Positions 1-8,681 are shown, counted from the first letter of the stretch. The stretch: DNA of 64,000 bases from Phytoamicus setariae (GCF_016722925.1 NZ_JAEQNC010000004.1:124001-188000); one strand, 5' to 3'. Numbers and translations: made by a program. The notes: generated by a model not told the origin, from the sequence alone.

Positions 1-365
1 ATCTGGGGGTGGTCGCCGCGATCGACCCGGCGGGCGAAATCCGAAGGAATCGTCACGACGAACGAAACCTGCCCGCTCTGGATCAGATGCTCGGCCATCT
101 CCGCGCTTGTTCCCGCTGACACGAAGCGGTAGTAGCCGGTCAGCTCCAGTGCCGAAACCATCGCACGCACGTAGTGGTCGGACGACGAGGTAACCAGGGC
201 TGCCGGCAATCCCTTCGGGTCGTTGTTGATCGCAAAGCCGAACAGCAGCAACTGCATCAGCGGCACGCCGAGCATCATCGCGAAGGTGATGCGGTCTCTT
301 CGCATCTGGATGAATTCCTTGGCGAGCAAGGCAAACAGCCGCGAAGGGGACAGGATACGGTTCAT
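1..365 (-). CDS. ABC-2 type transporter permease, N-terminal part only
   Basis: This is the first 121 codons of a minus-strand gene that runs off the left edge. The visible protein starts with a short basic cytoplasmic stretch (MNRILSPSRLFALLAKEF), followed by RRDR and a hydrophobic helix, then the start of a large extracytoplasmic region. This is the layout of YbhS/YbhR/YhhJ-type drug exporter permeases. Its ATG overlaps the stop of the upstream ATPase gene (ATGA), so the two are probably translationally coupled. It would form the membrane channel of an exporter with the ATPase and the adaptor upstream. Substrate is not visible from sequence. Confidence 0.85.
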   Translation of the reverse strand, partial: MNRILSPSRLFALLAKEFIQMRRDRITFAMMLGVPLMQLLLFGFAINNDPKGLPAALVTSSSDHYVRAMVSALELTGYYRFVSAGTSAEMAEHLIQSGQVSFVVTIPSDFARRVDRGDHPQ

Positions 366-1279
366 GACATGTTGTCCTTGGACGCGCTCATGAACTGGAT
401 GAAGACATCTTCCAGACTCGTCTCGCCTTCTTCAATCGTAAGACCCGGCCGTTGCCGATAGGGGCGGAGTACCTCTTCAAGCTGCTCCCTGTCGCGGCCG
501 ACAACATGCAACTGTGCGCCGAAGGACGCTACCTGATCGATACCCTCGCGGGCGCGCAATTCCGCGGCGATGTCGCTCAGCCCCTCCCCGTCAACCACAT
601 AAGTGTGTAGGCCAGCATCGCGCACGACGTCTTCAACCGTCCCGCTTGCCAGCAGTTTGCCATAGGAGATGTAGTGGATCCTGTGGCACCGCTCGGCTTC
701 GTCCATGTAGTGGGTGGAAACCAGTACTGTCAGGCCACGGGCAGCAAGGCGATGGATCTCATCCCAGAATTCCCGGCGCGCCTTGGGGTCGACACCGGCT
801 GTCGGCTCATCGAGCAACAACAGTTTTGGGTTGTGCATGGTGCAGGCGGCCAGCGCCAGCCGCTGTTTCCAACCGCCGGACAACTTGCCAGCGAGCTGTT
901 CTCTCCGCGAGGCGAGACCTAAGTCTTCGAGCGTACGGGCCACGTGTTCGCCAGCGGGCTTCAGTCCATAAAGACGCGCGACGAACATCAGGTTTTCCTC
1001 GATCGAAAGATCTTCGTAAAAGGAGAACTTCTGCGTCATGTAGCCGACTTCGCGCTTGATCTTCAGGCTCTCGGTTGCCAGATCGAACCCCAGCACCGAG
1101 CCGGACCCCGCATCCGGAGTCAGCAGCCCGCACATCATCCGGATCGTCGTGGTCTTACCGGAACCATTCGGGCCGAGAAAACCGGCGATTTCACCGGTAG
1201 CGACACTCATGGAAACATGGTCCACGACCGTTTTTCCCCCGAATGTCTTGACGAGGCCAGAAACTTCGATCGCGTTCAT
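362..1279 (-). CDS. ABC exporter ATP-binding protein (YbhF/CcmA-like)
   Basis: A 305-residue single nucleotide-binding domain. Walker A is GPNGSGKTT near residue 37, the signature is LSGGWKQRL near residue 134, Walker B is LLLLDEPT, and the switch His sits in LVSTHYMDEAE. The C-terminal part resembles the DUF4162-type tail of drug and Nod-factor exporters. It powers the ABC-2 permease encoded directly downstream. It overlaps the adaptor gene upstream by 4 bases and the permease downstream by 4 bases. In E. coli the corresponding YbhF is a double-ATPase protein, whereas this one is a single domain. Family is certain; substrate is unknown. Confidence 0.93.
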   Translation of the reverse strand: MNAIEVSGLVKTFGGKTVVDHVSMSVATGEIAGFLGPNGSGKTTTIRMMCGLLTPDAGSGSVLGFDLATESLKIKREVGYMTQKFSFYEDLSIEENLMFVARLYGLKPAGEHVARTLEDLGLASRREQLAGKLSGGWKQRLALAACTMHNPKLLLLDEPTAGVDPKARREFWDEIHRLAARGLTVLVSTHYMDEAERCHRIHYISYGKLLASGTVEDVVRDAGLHTYVVDGEGLSDIAAELRAREGIDQVASFGAQLHVVGRDREQLEEVLRPYRQRPGLTIEEGETSLEDVFIQFMSASKDNMS

Positions 1280-2229
1280 CGAGCAGTTTCCGGCAGTACT
1301 ACATCGACGATCTGCCCCGGGTTCAACTCGCTTTCAGCGGTGTCTGGGCGGGCCTCGATGAGATAGACGAGCTTCTGACGGTTCTCGAGTGAATAGATCA
1401 CCGGCGGCGTAAATTCAGGGCTATCGGACACGTAGGATATGCGCGCCGTCAGGCCCTTTCGGCAACCATCGCAGCGCACCGCGATTTCCGCTCCCAGCTT
1501 CAGGCCGGACATATAGCGTTCGGCGGCGTAAAGCCGGAGCTTGACAGCGCCATCAGGCAGATAGGAGACTACCGGTTGGGAAGGTCCCGCAACCTCGCCT
1601 TCCCTACGCACGATGTCATCGACAACCCCATTGTCGGGTACCCTGAGCTGGCGGTGGTCGAGCCGCCAATGGGCGTCGGCGAGCTTGGCTTCTGCCTGTT
1701 TGACCTGAGCCTCGGCCGCGGTGATCTCCATCGGCCGCGCCGGCAACCTTGCGACATCGAGATTGGACGATGTCTGGCTAACCAGCGCATCGGCCAGCTG
1801 CATGGCTGTCGATGCCTGGTCGAGATTGGCCTTGGTGCTGACGCCGCGCTCAGCAAGCAGGCTTTCCCGGTCAAACACGCGTCTGGCCTCGGCCGCCTGG
1901 GCTTTCGCCGACAACATCGAAGCCTCGATGACGGCGATTTCCTCCGGCCTCCTGCCTTCCCTAAGATTGGCGAGCTGGGCCCTCGCCTGCTCCAGCGCCG
2001 CTTGCGCCTCCTGTACGGCGATGTCGGCATCGGAAGCCTCCATCTGCACGATCAGATCACCCTTGACGACGCGGTCGCCGCGCTTTTTAGTCAGCGAGAC
2101 GATCCTTCCGGTTTCCACCGGAGTGATGAGGACATACTCGCCCTCGACATACCCGGTGGCGAGTGGCGGAGGCGGTGCGCAAGCCCCAAAGAGGCTCGCG
2201 ATCAAAGGCAGACTGCACAAGAATTCCAT
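1276..2229 (-). CDS. HlyD-family membrane fusion lipoprotein of an ABC exporter
   Basis: A 317-residue periplasmic adaptor. The N-terminus is a short hydrophobic segment ending in LFGAC, which reads as a lipobox, so the protein is probably an inner-membrane-anchored lipoprotein. The body contains a biotinyl-lipoyl half (GRIVSLTKKRGDRVVKGD), a long Ala/Glu/Gln-rich coiled-coil hairpin at about residues 70-165, and a beta-barrel part with two Cys (RCDGCRKG). A clear ribosome site (GGAGGG) lies 5 bases before the ATG. It belongs to the operon TetR regulator - adaptor - ATPase - permease, the same order as E. coli cecR-ybhG-ybhF-ybhS. Role: links the exporter to an outer membrane channel (inferred). 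Confidence 0.9.
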   Translation of the reverse strand: MEFLCSLPLIASLFGACAPPPPLATGYVEGEYVLITPVETGRIVSLTKKRGDRVVKGDLIVQMEASDADIAVQEAQAALEQARAQLANLREGRRPEEIAVIEASMLSAKAQAAEARRVFDRESLLAERGVSTKANLDQASTAMQLADALVSQTSSNLDVARLPARPMEITAAEAQVKQAEAKLADAHWRLDHRQLRVPDNGVVDDIVRREGEVAGPSQPVVSYLPDGAVKLRLYAAERYMSGLKLGAEIAVRCDGCRKGLTARISYVSDSPEFTPPVIYSLENRQKLVYLIEARPDTAESELNPGQIVDVVLPETAR

Positions 2230-2245
2230 TTCATCCCTCCAGCCA

Positions 2246-2908
2246 TCAGTTTCGAACGTTGCGATAACCCATGACGATCAGCCGCGCATTGCGCGCAAGC
2301 AGGGAAAAAAGCCGGTCGGCGCGCTCGTTTCCCAGTTCGTCCCAATCGAGCCGGCGCAGCAGCAAGCCCCCAGCCACCTTGAAATGAAACACCTGCCCCA
2401 CGAGTGAAAAGACCGCCACCTTCACCTCCTCGGAATTTGCGTCCAGGCCGGTGGCTAGCCCGAACAGAGCGCAGAGACGAATATGCATCGGCTTCATCCA
2501 ACTATTGTAGAGAAGTTCCGAGACTTCGCCGGGATTCATGATCTCGCGCATGAGGAAACTGACAAAGTCATGGCTTTTTGCGTTGGCGAGCCACAATCGG
2601 CAGAAGGCAAGAAGTGCTTCCCCTATCATTTCCAGGGCTTCGTCCGCGCTAACCTGCGATATGGGTTGCTGAAAAACCGGTTCTACCTGCGCGCGCATTT
2701 CTGAAATTACGTACTCCGCGCAGGCTCGATGCAATCCCTGCTTGCCGCCAAAATGGTAGGAAATGGAGCCGATATTTGCAGCGGCAAGGTCTCCGATTTC
2801 GCGCGTTGAAACGGCGTCATAGCCTTTTTCGCCGAACAGCCGGATTGCAGCCTCGACCAGCATCATGCGCGTAACTTCAGCTCCGGAACGCTGCTTGTCC
2901 ATTTGCAT
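2246..2908 (-). CDS. TetR/AcrR-family regulator (CecR-like) of the exporter operon
   Basis: A 220-residue repressor type protein. The N-terminal helix-turn-helix is canonical (LVEAAIRLFGEKGYDAVSTR followed by EIGDLAAANIGSISYHFGGK). The C-terminal ligand domain matches the arrangement of the CerR/CecR (YbiH) group. It is the first gene of the exporter operon, 16 bases before the adaptor gene, so it probably represses its own operon and responds to an exported compound. An imperfect palindrome lies just upstream of its start (see 2924-2939). The assignment to the CecR group rests on gene order plus domain type rather than on an alignment. Confidence 0.9.
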   Translation of the reverse strand: MQMDKQRSGAEVTRMMLVEAAIRLFGEKGYDAVSTREIGDLAAANIGSISYHFGGKQGLHRACAEYVISEMRAQVEPVFQQPISQVSADEALEMIGEALLAFCRLWLANAKSHDFVSFLMREIMNPGEVSELLYNSWMKPMHIRLCALFGLATGLDANSEEVKVAVFSLVGQVFHFKVAGGLLLRRLDWDELGNERADRLFSLLARNARLIVMGYRNVRN

Positions 2909-2923
2909 CGCCTTTTCGACAAT

Positions 2924-2939
2924 TTAGTCATTTGATTAA
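2924..2939. promoter_or_regulatory. candidate operator of the TetR-type regulator
   Basis: The site reads TTAGTCA-TT-TGATTAA, two 7-base arms matching at 6 of 7 positions, placed 16 bases before the regulator start in an AT-rich stretch. TetR-family proteins usually bind such palindromes in their own promoter. Binding is inferred. Confidence 0.4.
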
Positions 2940-3086
2940 TTTTTTGCAATAGCCGGGCCTAACGAACATTTGACCACGTGCCGCAAAGAAAACTGTTGCT
3001 ACAAGCCCGGTTTAGAGCGACCCTTGGCCAAAGCGCTCGGCATAGCCACGCAGAAGGGACATCCCCCTACGAGAAGGAGGTCTTCA

Positions 3087-3692
3087 ATGACTGGTCCGAT
3101 TGTGAAGAGATTATCAGTTACCGCGGTTGCAACGGCTGCTGCGCTCGCCTTCAGCCTCTCCGCCTTCGCTGCCGGCGGCGGCGGCGGAGGTGGGGGCAGC
3201 GGAGGTGGTGGCGGCAATAGTGGCGGCGGCGGCAGCGGCGGCGACACGCCGACGAAAACCACCCAGCAATGCAAGAATGGCAAGGTGTGGAAGGAGAGCA
3301 AAAAGAAGTGCATCACCCCGACCAAGGCCAGCTTCAACGACAAGGAACTCTATGACGCGGGCGAAGAATTCGCCTATGCCGGCCAGTACGAGAATGCGAT
3401 CACCACTCTCAAGCTCGTCAGCAACCAGAACGATCCGCGCGTGCTCAACTATCTCGGTTATTCCAACCGTAAGGCCGGCCGCATGGATCTTGGCATGAAC
3501 TACTACGCGAAAGCGCTTTCCATCGACCCGGATTTCATTCTCGCCCGGTCCTATATGGGTCAGGCCCTGCTTCTGCAGGGTGACGTCGAGGGTGCGAAGG
3601 TCCAGTTGGTGGAGATTCGGGACCGCGGTGGCCAAGGTACCTACGCCTACCAGGCGCTGTATGACTCGCTCAAGCGCATCAAGAGTTATTAA
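3087..3692 (+). CDS. secreted Gly-rich TPR protein
   Basis: A 201-residue protein. I chose the ATG at 3087 because GAGAAGGAGG lies just before it and the protein then opens with a clear signal peptide (MTGPIVKRLSVTAVATAAAL, cleavage near residue 28 after SAFA). The mature N-terminus is about 30 residues of Gly with a few Ser and Asn, then a short KKxC segment, then about 110 residues of tetratricopeptide-type helices (LNYLGYSNRKAGRMDLGMNY and ALSIDPDFILARSYMGQAL). It is probably a periplasmic protein-interaction module on a flexible glycine tether. It lies about 200 bases upstream of an ECF sigma factor gene on the same strand but has its own terminator. Function unknown. Confidence 0.85.
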   Translation: MTGPIVKRLSVTAVATAAALAFSLSAFAAGGGGGGGGSGGGGGNSGGGGSGGDTPTKTTQQCKNGKVWKESKKKCITPTKASFNDKELYDAGEEFAYAGQYENAITTLKLVSNQNDPRVLNYLGYSNRKAGRMDLGMNYYAKALSIDPDFILARSYMGQALLLQGDVEGAKVQLVEIRDRGGQGTYAYQALYDSLKRIKSY

Positions 3693-3743
3693 GCAGCACC
3701 CCACTCAGGTTGCAACCTGTGGGAAATAAACAACAATTGCAAC

Positions 3744-3776
3744 ATGGGCGCGAGGTTTCGCGCCCATTCCCTTTTC
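3744..3776 (+). terminator. intrinsic terminator after the TPR gene
   Basis: A perfect 10-base stem (ATGGGCGCGA / TCGCGCCCAT, arms 3744-3753 and 3758-3767) with a 4-base loop, followed by a pyrimidine/T-rich tract. It separates the TPR gene from the sigma factor gene. Confidence 0.75.
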
Positions 3777-3899
3777 AGCACTTGCGAATTGCTGGCAAAA
3801 TGTTTCATACCTGCCGCGTCAATCCCTGTAAGACCCGCATAAATTTCGAATCACACCGAATAAACCTACAGTAAACCACGTCCTAAATTGCGAGAGGTC

Positions 3900-4418
3900 A
3901 TGAGTAACCAAGCCAAGGCAGATCAGATTAGCCGAGAACTGGTAACCATGCTCCCAAAGCTGAGACGCTTTGCGATGACTCTCACGCGGAGTGCATCAGA
4001 TGCAGATGATCTGGTGCAGGAAGCATGCGAACGGGCGATTACCAGAAGCCACCTTTGGAACGGGGAAGGGCGTCTGGAGAGTTGGGTCTATGCGATGACG
4101 AGAAACTTGTGGGTTGACGAGATCAGAAAAAGGAAAGTGCGAACCGGTGGCGGTACTGTCGATGCGTCGGAGCAGGACGAGCTGATCGTCGAGGCCAACG
4201 CCGAGAAGGCAATCTACGCCACGCAGTTGCACAAGATGATTTTGTCGATGCCTGAGGGGCTTTCCTCCGTATTTCTTCTCGTCAACGTCGAGGGCCACTC
4301 GTATAAGGAAGCTGCCGAAATCCTTGGGATTCCGATCGGCACTGTGATGAGCAGGCTTTCGACTGCCCGGTTGAAACTGGCAGCCATGATCAATGGCACA
4401 CGGGAAGCAAGGGCATGA
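3900..4418 (+). CDS. ECF-type RNA polymerase sigma factor
   Basis: A sigma factor of 172 residues from the ATG at 3900 (a TTG at 3888 would add four residues). Region 2 is seen in DADDLVQEACERAITRSHLW and in the following WVYAMTRNLWVDEIRKR. Region 4 is YKEAAEILGIPIGTVMSRLS near the C-terminus. Region 3 is absent, as expected for group IV factors. Its stop overlaps the start of the next gene, a membrane protein with the layout of an anti-sigma factor, so the pair is presumably co-translated and the sigma factor held inactive until an envelope signal arrives. Target promoters cannot be named from this window. Confidence 0.93.
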   Translation: MSNQAKADQISRELVTMLPKLRRFAMTLTRSASDADDLVQEACERAITRSHLWNGEGRLESWVYAMTRNLWVDEIRKRKVRTGGGTVDASEQDELIVEANAEKAIYATQLHKMILSMPEGLSSVFLLVNVEGHSYKEAAEILGIPIGTVMSRLSTARLKLAAMINGTREARA

Positions 4419-5314
4419 CGATGGAAAATTTCAGGGAATTGCCGCTGGAAGTTCGACTTTCCGCCTATCTCGACGGTCAGGTCGACCCCGAAGATGCACG
4501 CGAACTCGAAGCGCTGCTTGAAAAGGACGTCCATGCACGGGATCTCCTGAATACGCTCAGTGCAGGATCTGATTTCGGCAATCAGGCATTCGACGAGTTG
4601 CTGAAGGAACCGGTTCCGCTCAGCATGGTCCGGGCAATCCGCGACACGTCGGCAAAGCCCCCGCCGGTTCAGATGGCCTCCAATACCAACACCATATCAT
4701 TCTTTCGCTTCGTGCCGCAGGCTATTGCCGCGTCCGCAGTGCTGCTGCTGGCAGGCGGCTATTCCGGCTACTTCGTCGGCAAGAAGAGTGCAGCCGAGAT
4801 GCCGCTGGAAATCTCGGAAACCACAGCCTTCGAAGCTCCAGGCGCGGTCAAGACCCGCGGCTTCAGCTTCGACACTCCGATAATGGTTGCGCCAGTCGGA
4901 GCCCCGCTGATCAGTGCCAACGATGTCGCCGACATTCATGATGTGTATTCGAAGCAAAGCGATCGCCTGGCCGAAATCCCCGCGTCGAATGCCAATGCTT
5001 TGATATCCTGGCTGTCAGCCAGTACGGGCATCAATTTTTCCATCCCGGATCTGTCCGCCGATGGCTTGCGTTTCGAAGGCGGCCGCCTCATTGCACTCGA
5101 CGGCAAACCAGCCGGAGCCCTGTTCTACAAGAATGCCGCGGGCGAAGTCGTCGGCGTCTACTATGTCAAGGGCACGACGACTGATGCGCTGAAAACCGAG
5201 GGCGCGCACACGATCGTCTCAGGATCCAAAGGCCAGACGGCGTGGTTTGTAGCGGCTCCTGTCACAAGCGCATCGCTCGCCGATATAGCCGGAAAGGCTT
5301 CGGCCGCGCTCTGA
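4415..5314 (+). CDS. membrane-bound anti-sigma factor
   Basis: A 299-residue protein whose start overlaps the sigma gene stop (ATGA). The N-terminus (RLSAYLDGQVDPEDARELEA) is the typical anti-sigma helix bundle. One transmembrane helix follows at about residues 99-120 (VPQAIAASAVLLLAGGYSGY), then about 175 residues outside the membrane. The extracytoplasmic domain has no family I recognise, but the segment LIALDGKPAGALFYKNAAGE is well folded in appearance. The layout suggests signal sensing outside and sigma binding inside, released by proteolysis or conformational change (inference from family). Confidence 0.85.
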   Translation: MTMENFRELPLEVRLSAYLDGQVDPEDARELEALLEKDVHARDLLNTLSAGSDFGNQAFDELLKEPVPLSMVRAIRDTSAKPPPVQMASNTNTISFFRFVPQAIAASAVLLLAGGYSGYFVGKKSAAEMPLEISETTAFEAPGAVKTRGFSFDTPIMVAPVGAPLISANDVADIHDVYSKQSDRLAEIPASNANALISWLSASTGINFSIPDLSADGLRFEGGRLIALDGKPAGALFYKNAAGEVVGVYYVKGTTTDALKTEGAHTIVSGSKGQTAWFVAAPVTSASLADIAGKASAAL

Positions 5315-5437
5315 GAGCAATCGGTCAATCTCCCCCTCTTAATAAAGCCTGGCAGGCTTTGACCGCGCTGCTTTTCGGACCGAAGTAATCGTGTTATTGC
5401 ATATGACGCGTTATTTTCGGGATGGAGCATCGCCCGT

Positions 5438-5920
5438 ATGCCGAAGGAAATCGAACGCAAGTTTCTTGTCGCAACGGATGACTGGCGCAAGAAGGCGGGC
5501 CCCGGCAAACGCATGCGACAGGCGATCATCATGTCGGAAGATCGTCGTTCACTCAGAATTCGCGCCATTGACCAGAAAAAAGCCCGCCTGACCCTGAAGA
5601 TCGGCATCAGCGGCATGTCTCGCCACGAGTTCGAATACGACGTGCCGATCGATGAGGCCGAGGAACTCCTCACGCTCGCCAACGGCACCACCATCGCCAA
5701 GACCCGATACGAAGTCAAACATGGCAAATTTGTCTGGGAAGTCGATGTGTATGAAGGCGCATTGGCCGGGCTGGTTGTCGCCGAAGTGGAAATGAAGAGC
5801 GAAACTGACCAGCCCCAGTTGCCCCCTTGGCTCGGCCAAGAGGTAACGGGAGACAAGCGCTACTCCAACCAGTCGCTCGCGGAAGGCAGCCTCGGGGAGA
5901 ACTTGCGGGATGGCATATAG
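5438..5920 (+). CDS. CYTH-domain protein (inorganic triphosphatase/adenylate cyclase-like)
   Basis: A 160-residue stand-alone CYTH domain. The diagnostic ExExK motif is at the N-terminus (MPKEIERKFLV), and the alternating charged strands of the triphosphate tunnel follow (RSLRIRAIDQKKARLTLK, HEFEYDVP, KTRYEV, WEVDVYEG, VEVEMKSE). Proteins of this kind hydrolyse inorganic triphosphate or act on other triphosphates using Mg or Mn. The gene overlaps the following CHAD gene by 11 bases, which suggests coupled translation and a shared role in polyphosphate or triphosphate metabolism. The exact substrate is not decidable from sequence. Confidence 0.9.
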   Translation: MPKEIERKFLVATDDWRKKAGPGKRMRQAIIMSEDRRSLRIRAIDQKKARLTLKIGISGMSRHEFEYDVPIDEAEELLTLANGTTIAKTRYEVKHGKFVWEVDVYEGALAGLVVAEVEMKSETDQPQLPPWLGQEVTGDKRYSNQSLAEGSLGENLRDGI

Positions 5921-6812
5921 AATCAATTTCAAGCACCCGTTCCAGCGGGAAGTCCGATCAATCGCGTCCGAGCAGTTGGCGATTGCCATCGACTTTCTCG
6001 AGGAGCAGCCCGACGGTCCGCATGAGGCGATCCACAAAGCGCGGCGTCGGATCAAGCGTACCCGCGCACTCTATCGACTTTGCGCCCAAGGCGCGAAAGG
6101 ATTTGCGCGAACTGAAACGGAGCGATTGGGAAAAATCGCTGGGCGGCTTGCCCACCTGCGCGATGCCGCGGCACTTACGGAAACTGTAGAGTATATCAAG
6201 ACCGAAATTGATGAGCCGAGCATTCAAATGGCATTCGATAAGCTGGGCTCGGTTCTAACCAGGCGTCGCGATCAGATGATGATCGACGAAGTCAGAATTT
6301 CGGATGCCATTTCGGACGCCGTCATCAATCTGCAGCAGGCAAGGAACGCGCTTGCAGATCTGAACCTTCCCGAACGCAACACCAAAGTCGCGGATTGCCT
6401 GGCCACTGGCTGGCGTAGCACGGGGTCGAAAGCGATGGAGGCGCTGATCGACTGCGCCGACAATCAGGAGGGCGCGGCCTATCACGAGCTGCGAAAACGC
6501 GGACAGGATCGTTGGATGCATGCCGCCCTCTTGCGGCGCCTGTGGCCATCAGCCATGCAGGCTATCCGCATCGAGACCGAGGCGCTGATTTCTCATTTGG
6601 GCCATGAGCACGACCTTGCCATGCTGAGCGCCCATCTGGCCGAAACCAACGACCTCGAGGAGAGTCACGCCGAAAAAGACATTCTCCTACTCGCCGTATT
6701 CGAGCAACGCCAAAGGCTGCAGAAGACCTGCCGAGAAGCTGCAGAGCTTGTCTTCGACGATAGGCCTGAGCGCGACGCCGCGCGCATCCGACTGCTGGTT
6801 CGGGAAATGTAG
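5910..6812 (+). CDS. CHAD-domain protein
   Basis: A 300-residue helical protein. It carries the basic CHAD features: HEAIHKARRRIKRTRALYRL near residue 38, and further Arg/Lys/His-rich helices such as HELRKRGQDRWMHAALLRRL near the centre and LGHEHDLAMLSAHLAE later. CHAD domains bind polyphosphate through these positive surfaces. It overlaps the CYTH gene by 11 bases. In many bacteria CYTH and CHAD are fused in one protein; here they are two overlapping genes. Function in polyphosphate granule biology is known for the family and inferred here. Confidence 0.9.
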   Translation: MAYRINFKHPFQREVRSIASEQLAIAIDFLEEQPDGPHEAIHKARRRIKRTRALYRLCAQGAKGFARTETERLGKIAGRLAHLRDAAALTETVEYIKTEIDEPSIQMAFDKLGSVLTRRRDQMMIDEVRISDAISDAVINLQQARNALADLNLPERNTKVADCLATGWRSTGSKAMEALIDCADNQEGAAYHELRKRGQDRWMHAALLRRLWPSAMQAIRIETEALISHLGHEHDLAMLSAHLAETNDLEESHAEKDILLLAVFEQRQRLQKTCREAAELVFDDRPERDAARIRLLVREM

Positions 6813-6828
6813 ACGAAGGGAGCGGTTA

Positions 6829-6852
6829 CCGGAGGCCGCCTTCGGCCTCCGG
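6829..6852. terminator. bidirectional hairpin between CHAD gene and leuA
   Basis: A perfect 9-base stem (CCGGAGGCC / GGCCTCCGG) with a 6-base loop sits between the convergent CHAD gene and leuA. There is no long T tract on either side, so termination efficiency is uncertain. Confidence 0.55.
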
Positions 6853-6860
6853 CGCGGGGC

Positions 6861-8570
6861 TCATTTGCTTGTGTCGTTGATCATCAAGTTGATTGCCGAG
6901 ACGATGGCTTCGAGCGAGGCAGCGACGATGTTGGTGTTGATGCCGGCGCCGAAAAGCTTGCCCTTCGGCGTGTTCATCTCGACATAGGCGATCGCGGCGG
7001 CATTCGATCCGTGCTGCAGCGAGTGCTCGGAGTAGTCGTTCACCGAGATCTCTGCTCCGAGATAGATCGACATGGCGTTCATGAAGCCATCGATAGGGCC
7101 TGTGCCCTTGCCTTCGATGCGCTTGGTTTCGCCATTGTCGGTGATCTCGGCCGCGAGGATCCGCACACCCTTGTGGTCGACGTCCGGATAGGTGTGGTGA
7201 TCCACGAACTTGAAGCGGCCCTTCGGCTGGTCGACATAGCGCTCGATGAAGCGCGCGTGGATGGCCTTGGACGGAAGCTCCTTGCCCTCTTCGTCGGTGA
7301 TCCGCTGGATGTCGTCACGGAACTCCACCTGCAGATTGCGCGGCAGGTTGATGCCGTAGTCTTCCTGCATGATGTAGGCGATGCCGCCCTTGCCCGACTG
7401 CGAGTTGATGCGAATGATCGCTTCGTAGGTGCGGCCGACATCCTGCGGATCGATCGGCAGGTACGGCACTTCCCATAACGGCTTGTTGGCCTTCTTCAGC
7501 GCCTTCATGCCCTTGTTGATCGCATCCTGATGCGAACCGGAGAACGCGGTGTAGACCAGTTCGCCGACATAAGGATGGCGTTCCGGGATCGGCATCTGAT
7601 TGGAATATTCGTAGACGTCCTTCATCCGCTCGATGTTGGAGCAGTCGAGCTGCGGGTCCAGGCCCTGCGTGTACATGTTCAGCGCCAACGTCACGATATC
7701 GACATTGCCGGTACGTTCGCCATTGCCGAACAGCGTGCCCTCGACGCGGTCAGCGCCCGCCATCAGCGCCAGTTCGGTCGCCGCAATCGCCGTGCCGCGG
7801 TCGTTGTGCGGATGCAGCGAGATGACGAGGTTTTCGCGGTTGTCCAGCTGTCGGCACATCCACTCGATCTGGTCGGCATAGATATTCGGCGTTGCCATCT
7901 CCACCGTCGACGGCAGGTTGATGATCAGCTTGTTGTCGGCGGTCGGCTTGACCTCGGCGATGACAGCGTTGCAGATTTCCAGCGCAACATCGAGCTCGGT
8001 GCCCGTAAAACTTTCCGGCGAGTATTCGAAGCGGAAACCGCCGCCGGCCTTCTCGGCCATGTCGGTGATCATCTTGGCCGCATCGACGGCAATCTGTTTG
8101 ATGCCGCCGACATCCTTGGCAAACACCACGCGGCGCTGCAACTCACTGGTGGAGTTATAAAAATGCACGATCGGCTTGTTGGCGCCTTGAAGCGCTTCGA
8201 ATGTCCGCGTGATCAGTTCAGGCCGGCACTGCACCAGCACCTGCAGCGACACATCATCGGCAACGTTGCCCTGCTCGATGCACCAGCGGGCGAAATCGAA
8301 GTCCGTCTGCGAGGCCGACGGAAAGCCGATCTCGATTTCCTTGAAGCCCATGTCGAGCAGGAGCTGAAACATGCGCGACTTGCGATCGTGGCCCATGGGA
8401 TCGACGAGTGCCTGGTTGCCGTCGCGCAGGTCCACCGAGCACCAGATCGGTGCCTTGTCGATGATCTTCGACGGCCAGGTGCGGTCCGGCAGCGCGATCT
8501 GGCCATAGGGCTGGTACTTGATGGCGGCGTCGGACATGCCGTTTTTGACGGAATGAGTCTTCATAATCAT
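6861..8570 (-). CDS. leuA: 2-isopropylmalate synthase, long form
   Basis: About 569 residues. It condenses acetyl-CoA with 2-oxoisovalerate, the first committed step of leucine synthesis. The catalytic barrel shows DLRDGNQALVDPM near the N-terminus, HFYNSTSELQR, the metal-binding SLHPHNDRGTA and GNGERTGNVD. The C-terminal third (HHTYPDVDHKGVRILAAEIT onward, with EHSLQHGSNAAAIAYVEM) is the allosteric leucine-binding domain. The reading frame stays open another 207 bases upstream, but that part is the leader region, so I start at the ATG at 8570 (a second ATG is at 8564). Expression is probably controlled by the Leu-rich leader described at 8728-8853. Confidence 0.95.
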   Translation of the reverse strand: MIMKTHSVKNGMSDAAIKYQPYGQIALPDRTWPSKIIDKAPIWCSVDLRDGNQALVDPMGHDRKSRMFQLLLDMGFKEIEIGFPSASQTDFDFARWCIEQGNVADDVSLQVLVQCRPELITRTFEALQGANKPIVHFYNSTSELQRRVVFAKDVGGIKQIAVDAAKMITDMAEKAGGGFRFEYSPESFTGTELDVALEICNAVIAEVKPTADNKLIINLPSTVEMATPNIYADQIEWMCRQLDNRENLVISLHPHNDRGTAIAATELALMAGADRVEGTLFGNGERTGNVDIVTLALNMYTQGLDPQLDCSNIERMKDVYEYSNQMPIPERHPYVGELVYTAFSGSHQDAINKGMKALKKANKPLWEVPYLPIDPQDVGRTYEAIIRINSQSGKGGIAYIMQEDYGINLPRNLQVEFRDDIQRITDEEGKELPSKAIHARFIERYVDQPKGRFKFVDHHTYPDVDHKGVRILAAEITDNGETKRIEGKGTGPIDGFMNAMSIYLGAEISVNDYSEHSLQHGSNAAAIAYVEMNTPKGKLFGAGINTNIVAASLEAIVSAINLMINDTSK

Positions 8571-8681
8571 GATCTTGTCTTCACCTTGGACCAATTGGCT
8601 CCGCTGATATCGTCTTTGCTTTGGTTTGACGACAGGAATCTCAGGCGAGCCAGGAGAATTTCGGGATTTTCGGCTTGGGAT

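Noticed and set aside
3160-3245. GGC/GGT-rich low-complexity DNA
   Set aside because: It encodes the Gly-rich tether of the secreted TPR protein rather than an independent repeat.
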